From the NCBI RefSeq assembly GCF_040712315.1, contig NC_134023.1:12099442-12163441 (forward strand): a stretch of DNA of 64,000 nt. Reading direction: 5' to 3'. Origin of the DNA: Castanea sativa. Its lineage: Eukaryota > Streptophyta > Magnoliopsida > Fagales > Fagaceae. The notes under the pieces were generated by a model. That model searched no databases. It saw nothing but the letters and a program-made list of their open reading frames with translations, and was not told the DNA's origin. Both the position numbers and the translations under genes were made by a program. Shown here piece after piece: positions 57,484 through 64,000 of the stretch; the first letter of the stretch is position 1; each line of letters opens with the position of its first letter.

Positions 57484-58667
57484 CTATGCTATGAAGCGAG
57501 CTATATAATTGATCCTTCCTAAGAAGCTTCGAACTTGTTTCTCCATTTTTGGCGCAGGCATATTCCTATTAGCCTGGACTTTTGCTGGGTCCACTTCTAT
57601 TCCTTTCTGGCTGACTATGAAGCCGAGCAATTTCCCTAAACTAGCTCTGAAGATGCATTTGTTAGGGTTAAGCCTTAACCTGTACTTGACAAGGTGCTTA
57701 AATAGCTTTCTCACATTTATCAAATGATCTCTAGGAGTGTATAACTTGGCAATCATATCATCCACATAGACTTCGATCTCCTTATGCATTATATCATGGA
57801 ACAAGGTTACCATGGCTTACTAATATGGTGCCCTAGCATTCTTCAAGCCGAATGGCATGATGTCGTAGGTGTAAGGTCCCCAATGAGTGGTGAATGCCGT
57901 TTTAAATTTGTCCTCTTCATCCATCTTAATTTGATTATAACTTAAGAATCCATCCATAAAAAAGAAGAACATGTTGGTTATGTTGTTATCAATCAAGGTA
58001 ACGATATGTGGGAAGGGGAAATTATTTTTCGAGCTGGCCCAATTCAGATCCCTATAATCGACACACATGCGTAATTTTCTATCTTTCTTTGTCATAGGAA
58101 AAATGTTGGCAGCCCAATCAGAGTAGGCTATGGCGGTAAGAAAACCGGCTTTCAACTGATTATCTACTTCTTCTTTGATTTTCAGGATAATCTCTAACTT
58201 CATCCTTCGGAGAGCTTGCCGCACTGGGGGCATTCAGATTTAACTGGAATCCAGTGGACAACGATCTCAGTATCCAGACTAGGCATATTTTGATAAGACC
58301 AAGCAAATATTTCCTTGAACTCTTTCAGCAGAGCTATGAGCTCATCTTTCATGTCTTTAGGAAAGTTTACCCCGATCTTGACGGGTTTCTCCATCTCGCC
58401 TGCGTTTGCTAGGTTTATCACCTCAGTTTCTTCTATATTGGACTTGGACCTTTCGCTCTCTCTATTTAGAGCTTCTAGGATGTCTTGTGGTAGGTTCAAG
58501 ACCTCTTCCATTCCTTTAACATCAAGATCCAACTCTATTGTCTCTTTCACATCATTTGCACCCTTGTTATGGCAAAGGGACGATGTACCCACTTGGGAAT
58601 CAGAATAGATTCTATAGAGCGGAACATATACAGAGAAACATAAGATAATTTGCACACATATATTCAT
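57484..58667 (-). pseudogene. Ty3/gypsy reverse transcriptase with upstream linker, broken
   Basis: 58200-58667 is the linker (DELIALLKEFKEIFAWSYQNM). A frameshift near 58225 leads into 57820-58233 (QALRRMKLE, MCVDYRDLN, FMDGFLSYNQIKM, MPFGLKNA). Two adjacent stops at about 57814-57819 interrupt it before 57484-57813 (VTLFHDIMHKEIEVYVDDMIAK with the YVDD active site, GKLLGFIVSQKGIEVDP, FLGRINYIARFI). The catalytic motif is intact but the frame is not. Confidence 0.88.
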
Positions 58668-58679
58668 AGGAAAGAAAAT

Positions 58680-59235
58680 AAAGAAAGATGCAAGAATTTC
58701 CTGAATAAAACGCTAAATGTTTCATTAATGGATTATGGGTAGGGGAAAACAAAGTTCATGCCTGATAATGATAAAAGGGAAATGCTTTTTTTTTTTCCTG
58801 GGAAAACAAACTATGGAAATGAATAGGGAATACAAATAGAGCAGGAAATAACATAGGCATGCAAAACAAACTAGATATGCTATTCCAAGCCTCTCGGGTG
58901 ATCGGGATGCCCAATCGCTCGATGATGGAATGCTCCTGATTAGGCCGATGCAACCACAAAGCAAGGCTTGATGGACCAAAGGCCTATCGTCTCGTCTAGC
59001 ATCCCCAGTCGGATAGTAGAAGTCAGATTATCTTTGGGAGATATGATAGCGTTCAAAAAGAACTTCTCGGGATAGAGCCAAATAATGCAAGCCAGATCAG
59101 GCTTTCATCTTCTAATTCCATGAAAAGTTATGGCATAATGACCTCGGCCAGAGATGGAAAAAGTTTTTCTGATATGGGAAATAGACATCCCTGGAATGGC
59201 ACACTTCCTCTTCTTGGCCCTAAAAGCTTAAAAGA
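58680..59235. other. Spacer between G-patch and RT in the gypsy element
   Basis: No recognisable domain. A run of T at about 58787-58797 interrupts the minus-strand frame. Fragments such as LWLHRPNQEHSIIERLG are pol spacer by position. Confidence 0.4.
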
Positions 59236-59430
59236 GTTCTTCATGAGTAGGTTTATATTCCAATCCAAATCTTCCTTTGTTATCTGAGATTTCAACGAGA
59301 GCAGGGCTCCCACATCCTACGGTTCTGAGGTCTTGGCCTAGTTTGTACCCAAACTTGAGCATCTCCTTTATGGCCATCAAAATTGCTGTGGACCAACTGG
59401 ACTCAAGCTCTGAAGTAGTGTGAATCAGGG
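59235..59430 (-). pseudogene. G-patch-like segment of the gypsy polyprotein
   Basis: Minus-strand reading gives ILMAIKEMLKFGYKLGQDL, then RTVGCGSPALVEI and GRFGLEYKPTHEE. The pattern GYxxGxxL...G...P...GLGYKP is that of the G-patch found between protease and RT in plant Tat/Ogre-type elements. A TAA follows soon after. The segment has no ATG of its own. Confidence 0.6.
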
Positions 59431-59641
59431 AAACTAGCTTGAAGCTATTGAAAGACGCTTCTAGAAAAGTGTAGGGGATAGATGTCCCTTAGACGATAGT
59501 ATCCATACCAGCCATAATAGTAATCAACTAATTCTCGGAGATGAACTTGAGTCTTTAATGAAGGGTAGATGCAACTGCACTTGTTGTATGCAACCAAGGC
59601 CTCCCTAAAAGCATGTTGTATGGAGAGTCAACCCTAATCTC

Positions 59642-60055
59642 TTAGACGTTGACCATGGAGGATCTTGGGCCGATTTCGATCATTAACTTGATTTCGCCTT
59701 GCACTTTGCGATGCGTGTCATCAAAGGCTTTGATGATCATAGTGCTAGGCTTAATAAGAGACATATCTACCTTCAGGCACTCAAGAATGGCCATTGGGCA
59801 GACATTCAGGATTGATCCATTGTTGATCAATACTTTTGTAACAATCATGTCTTCACACTTGACCATGATATGCATGGCCAAGGTATGATCTCTATCTTCT
59901 GGAGGTAACTCATTATTTGAAAATGTGACTGGGTTGGTGGCTAACACCAATGATACCATACCTTCAAAGAAGGAATTTGTAATATCGGAAGAAACATGTG
60001 TTTCCATTAACACCTTCAATAGAGCTTCACAATGGACCTCTGAAGATAGCAGCAT
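59642..60055 (-). pseudogene. Ty3/gypsy aspartic protease, catalytic Asp replaced
   Basis: Reads ALLKVLMETHVSSDI, HTLAMHIMVKCEDMIVTKVL, then INNGSILNVCP, MIIKAFDDTHRKVQGEI and MIEIGP. In the family the active site is (I)D(N/S)G(S/A). Here the Asp position reads Asn (INNGS), so the protease would be inactive even without the surrounding stops. The upstream part ending ISILAMLLSSEVHCEALLK belongs to the same domain arrangement. Confidence 0.8.
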
Positions 60056-60299
60056 GGCTAAAATAGAAATTTAAGCTGGAGATTTGTTCAACTACTGAAT
60101 CACACTATAATCGGCTTTTCAAATGGCTTCCAGGAATTCCTCAGCTTCTTCAATGATGACCATATTCCTGACTAGCTCAACTGTGCTCTAAACAATCTCT
60201 TTCCTCTTCTTTTCTAGCTCTTCAGGATTGTAACATCGACCACTCCTAGTGAGTCTAGCTAGGCCTAAAGAGATATTAGAGCAAACCTCCTTCTTTCCA

Positions 60300-61880
60300 A
60301 TTCAGATGGAGATCAAAGCCATATTGTACTTCTATGGGACATGATGGCTATTTTTGTAAGGGAAGGGCTTTGGCATACGAATGACCATGCCTTCTTAAGT
60401 CTGGATATTTGGCGCCAAGGAGAACATCTTTGGATTGATGATAACTGGGCTAGCAGAGGAACTTCTAAAGCTTTTAAGCCAAGAGCCCTAGAGATTCCTT
60501 GGATGAACCTTGACAAAACTAGAGGATCAAAACCTTAAATAGCGGGGACGACAAGGGTTCTCTTTTGGACAAATCCTAGAGATGCCTCAGCGACTACAAG
60601 CAATGCTAAGACCAAAGGAGTGAAACCTTCAATGGCTAGCGTGGTTTGTCATTTCTTTGGAGCTGGTGCTCCTAAATCCATAGGTGATTCTATAATCTCT
60701 TCCATGACAACCAAAGTTAGAGGAGTTGGTGTCCTCATCCTTGGAGGAACCTTACAAAGGTGCTCTTGCAAGTATTCGTCCTAGTCTTTCCTTGATTCTA
60801 TTATGATAACGTTGTGGCTAGTTCCCACATGGGTACTTGGAGGGCATAGGCTGGCTACTATTCAAGCATTCCTTTGCATAACCTATCTTTTCAATCCAGA
60901 TGATACCATGGTCATCTAGACTCTGAACTTGTGCTTGGAGCACTCTACAATCGAATAAAGCATGTCGTTCCTCACTGTGACAGAATTAGCAAACTTCTCA
61001 GTTAAAACCTAGAGATCCTATGTTCTCGAGAATAATGTAACTTTCCTAGTTAAAGGATGATTGTCTCCATAGGGTGTCATCTTCCAACAAAACATGAACA
61101 AATGGGCATAAGGATCTCCAGTGCCATCATACTTGATGAACTCGGGTGCCTTGAACTTGGGAGGCATAATGACCTAGGAAAATAGGTCAGGCTATCTAGA
61201 TCGACACTTTCTCGAGCGTCGAAGCCCTTTATGATATGGATTTTCTTAGTCAAGGTCTCCATTTGACTTTTGACTTGACTGTAGCTAGACTCTAAGGTCT
61301 TATCCTTAGAAGGATCCCTTTCCTAGTTATTCCCTTGTAGGGTGAATGGGGGCATGGTGTGGCCTTGATTTGGATCTAGCAGTGGCCGGTTCTTAAAATT
61401 AGAATAGGGAACAGAGCCTTCTAGAGTGGGGCCAAACGATTCTTAGTTCCCTCCTACAACCAGCTGTTACATCACGTGCTTCATTTCTGCCATCTACTCT
61501 TTTAAGTGAGCGATCTTATGAGTGTTTTCCACGATGGGGGAAGGGCCACTAGTGGACAACTGTTTAGCATGAGACCTAGTGATGATAGGATCACAGTGTG
61601 ATGGTAACTTGGAAAGGAAAAGAATAGGATGGGAGAGAAATGGGGTACATTTGAAAATTTGAAAATGTGGAAACACAAAACGAGCACGAAGTTAGTTTAG
61701 GTTCTTGCTTATGTAAAATGCACCTATCATTTTTGAAATATTGGCTTGGACCCTTGATTGGGTATTTATCATGGTGAGTTTCTATATGATGCAGAATTAA
61801 TGCAAAATCTTGGCAAGTAACCGGAACTTTCATATCATGATTGAAATTGTGGGATGGACCATTCTCTTTTGATTGCATGG
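60300..61880 (-). pseudogene. Ty3/gypsy gag remnants
   Basis: Short pieces in several frames. About 61140-61030 reads KYDGTGDPYAHLFMFCWKM (with shifts, allowing for the stops), a gag capsid signature. 61077-61262 overlaps it in another frame. About 61000-60900 reads FCHSEERHALFDCRVLQAQV, the zinc-knuckle-like region. The remainder is not recognisable. No continuous frame exceeds about 100 codons. Confidence 0.65.
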
Positions 61881-63043
61881 AAATGCTTTTACAAAGTTTG
61901 ACTTTTTACAATGCCCTAAGATCATGGGCTATAGATAATGGCTTCAGCAATGAGCCTTTTACAATACAAGGATATTCAACTTTATAATGAAAAGGCTTCA
62001 TTCTAAATGGTCTTGCCTTCTCGGAGAAGATCTTGAACTCTTGGCAATGTCCTCCTTTGCATAGAGTCTTGGCTACTTGCCACAAATTTTATCTGTACAC
62101 ATTTACATGACAAGGTCATTAGTGTATGCATGCATGCCCTTGTAGGGTTGGAAACCCTTAGGAACCAGGTATGATCTAATGTGCAAGCAACATGGTTGCT
62201 TTTTCCTAGGGGTCAATCACAGATGCTTGTAAACATAATGGATAAAACTTAGAGTAAAGCATGACTCTCTAATGCAAGTAAAAAGGGCAAACTTGCAAAC
62301 AGAAACTAGACACTTTCCCATTGACTCATTTTGAAAACAATCCTATGATGTATATCCTACCCTAGTCTGGGATGTTCACTCAGATTTGGCTCTTCCTAGT
62401 CCTCACGGGTTTGATGTAGTCTAGGCCAACTATATGAGACATGGTTTAACTAGTAAGTTGGTCCTATTCTTAGGGGGGGGCCTCGATCATCTAATCCTTC
62501 CCTTCATAGAAGTTGTTGGATAAAGCAGATCAAGGGGGCCTTTTCAGCATAATCCTATCCACCCATGGACCTAGGAAGAGCCTACAATTTTTCATCCAGT
62601 AATTATCTATGATATACACACCTAGCATTCGCCTTCAACGCTGAGTTCAGGTTTGAGCCAATATGAGGGGTGATGTCATGCATTTTGAAATGAAAGGGGA
62701 AAGATTTTCCAAGCACAACAGATATAAGCACAGATAAAGGTGTAGTAGAAATTAAATCTTACTACCTTAGGTTTGCACATGTGAAGGAAAGCTATAAAGC
62801 ATGCTTTAAGAAAGCAGTAAAGCTTCACACATACGAAAATACCTCAAAGCCGATTTTTGGAAAACCATTTTGAAAACATTTTTGGAAAATATTTTTGAGT
62901 TTTGAACATAGTTTACTAGGATATAGCAAAACTAGTTTTCAAAAGGAAAGCTCCAGAGGCTAATGCCAATTTCAAAGTTTTTGAAAGCCAATGTCCAAAG
63001 ATTATGGTTTTATTAAAAGCTCTAAAGGCTAAACTCTCTAAGT
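61881..63043. other. Leader region of the gypsy element, no gene
   Basis: Non-coding between gag and the PBS-like site. Short runs such as GGGGGGGGCC at 62475-62484. Nothing else recognised. Confidence 0.5.
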
Positions 63044-63062
63044 GTCCCCAATGGAGTCGCCA
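63044..63062 (-). promoter_or_regulatory. Primer-binding-site-like sequence of the gypsy element
   Basis: On the minus strand it reads TGGCGACTCCATTGGGGAC, starting with TGG as a PBS must. Tat/Ogre-type elements use an Arg-tRNA type site, and this resembles what I recall of it. It sits between the LTR-like sequence to the right and the gag leader to the left, the right place for this orientation. Confidence 0.6.
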
Positions 63063-63068
63063 GTCTAT

Positions 63069-64000
63069 TGACGCCTCTTGGTTGCTTGACCACCCATCAC
63101 GGTGACACTCGCTTGCCTCTCTTAATGTAAGAATATGGAGGTGTATCGTACCTCAGGTGTGTAACTGGAATATGAGTCGATCTTAAGGAAATTACTAAGG
63201 GTAAGTATAGTCACCACCAATCATTGGGTTTTTAAGGTGTGATTGGTCACCTGACTCTATGTGATTTTATTACCTTTCCTAGGTTAAGAAAATTTCATTT
63301 TTCCTAATTTAATAAGGATAGATAAAAATCTTGATTTCTTAAGTTTGGAATTATGGTTACATATGGGGAAGGTGTTATGCACCTCACAACACCTATTCAA
63401 GGACAGTCCTTTGTTTTGTTAAAATCATACTTTTTAAGCTTGGCAATTGAAAATAAGCTATTGTCATTAGCTTACAAGGCTTTAAACGTGTTGGGCATTG
63501 AAGTTTGATTTGGAATGGGCATGGTCCCAGTCGATGCTTTCTCATTGCATTTGGAATTGATGCCAAATTTCCACGGCTAAAATTCGGCAGCATTTCGCCT
63601 TATTTTCTTGGTGGAAATTCGGCAGCGCTTCACCTCAGGTGCATCATAGTACCTAAAACGCTATTCTCACCATTTTTTCTCCATGAGAATATGGAAAAGG
63701 GGATGCCCCACTTTCACGATGAAAATCCAGAAGAGTTTTGTGTCTGGTGCACTATGGCGCACCAGTAGGGGTTTCACATCTGTGTATACGGCATGTATCG
63801 ACATGCTCATACTAAGACAAGCCCAATCCCCCCCCCCCAAGCAAAGTATCAAGCATGTTGATGCTTGTCACATACACAAGAAAAATAGTGTCACTAGGTG
63901 ACGTGGATCGGGTCAATCACATCGCAATGATCGTGGACACAATCTAGCATGAATATGCACCTACGGCAATCGCCTTGAGCACATACCCACATTACAAGGT
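63069..64000 (-). repeat. Probable 5' LTR (R-U5 part) of the gypsy element, cut by the window edge
   Basis: Lies immediately outside the PBS-like site. Starts TGACGCCTCTTGG on +, so the LTR would end CA on the minus strand. Contains a run of about 12 C at 63827-63838 and two similar ATTCGGCAGC(A/G) segments (about 63583 and 63616). I could not align it with the 3' LTR side at 51339-54114, so the call rests on position. Confidence 0.4.

Larger units (their letters stand above)
54114..63062 (-). mobile_element. Decayed Ty3/gypsy retrotransposon, Tat-like, minus strand
   Basis: Order on the minus strand: PBS-like site (63044-63062), leader, gag remnants (about 61880-60300), protease (60055-59642), G-patch (about 59430-59235), RT (58667-57484), RNase H (57483-56829), integrase (about 56500-55830), tandem array (55570-54930), purine tract, 3' LTR from 54114 leftwards. 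The domain order PR-RT-RH-IN is Ty3/gypsy. Multiple stops and frameshifts in every domain mean the copy is dead. The 5' LTR begins near 63069 and runs off the window. Confidence 0.85.

Noticed and set aside
1..64000. Bacterial-type systems, CRISPR arrays, tRNA or rRNA genes
   Set aside because: None seen; the sequence is plant nuclear DNA with spliced genes and plant transposons.

Overview
This is a plant nuclear window. It has GT-AG introns, eudicot-style receptor kinase coding sequence, and dense LTR retrotransposons, MITEs, a LINE and an hAT element. Several MITEs look like families I associate with oak and chestnut (Fagales), so a woody Fagales-type eudicot is the best guess. That is an inference from repeat style, not proof.

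Only two host genes are supported. The first fills the left half (560-34543, + strand). It is an apparently intact 24-exon LRR receptor-like kinase of the LRR-VIII-2 type (extracellular LRRs, malectin domain, one membrane span, RD kinase), similar to Arabidopsis At1g56140-type proteins. Joining the exons I found gives 3141 nt, i.e. 1046 codons plus a stop, with every junction in frame and every intron GT-AG. The gene is about 34 kb long because its introns have collected transposons: MITEs in introns 1, 2, 8, 9, 11 and 15; a dead Ty1/copia fragment in intron 6; a TRIM-like direct-repeat element in intron 15; a copia remnant and a dead 3.5-kb hAT element in intron 16; and a Ty3/gypsy Tat-like fragment with a tandem repeat and an antisense reading frame in intron 17.

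Directly 3' of the kinase lies a decayed LINE (about 34790-36490), then a fold-back element with arms of roughly 100 bp (36722-37232). Next is a 5.9-kb non-autonomous copia-type LTR element on the minus strand (38362-44303) that keeps LTRs, PBS, PPT and gag but has no recognisable pol. A small MITE follows (44963-45380).

The second host gene is a short intronless gene on the minus strand (47808-48287) for a secreted pectin methylesterase/invertase inhibitor-type protein, with a plausible TATA box upstream. It is surrounded by repeats on both sides.

The right quarter (49951-64000) is nested retrotransposon: a likely solo copia LTR (49951-51338), Tat-type LTR sequence, and a decayed Ty3/gypsy element on the minus strand running from an LTR edge at 54114 to a PBS-like site at 63044-63062. 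Its gag, protease, G-patch, RT, RNase H and integrase parts are all broken by stops and frameshifts. Between integrase and 3' LTR it carries a tandem array that changes unit length. I found no tRNA, rRNA, CRISPR or bacterial-type features, and no convincing new biological system. The most unusual items are the two Tat-type 3' tandem arrays, the antisense frame, and the long-armed fold-back elements.
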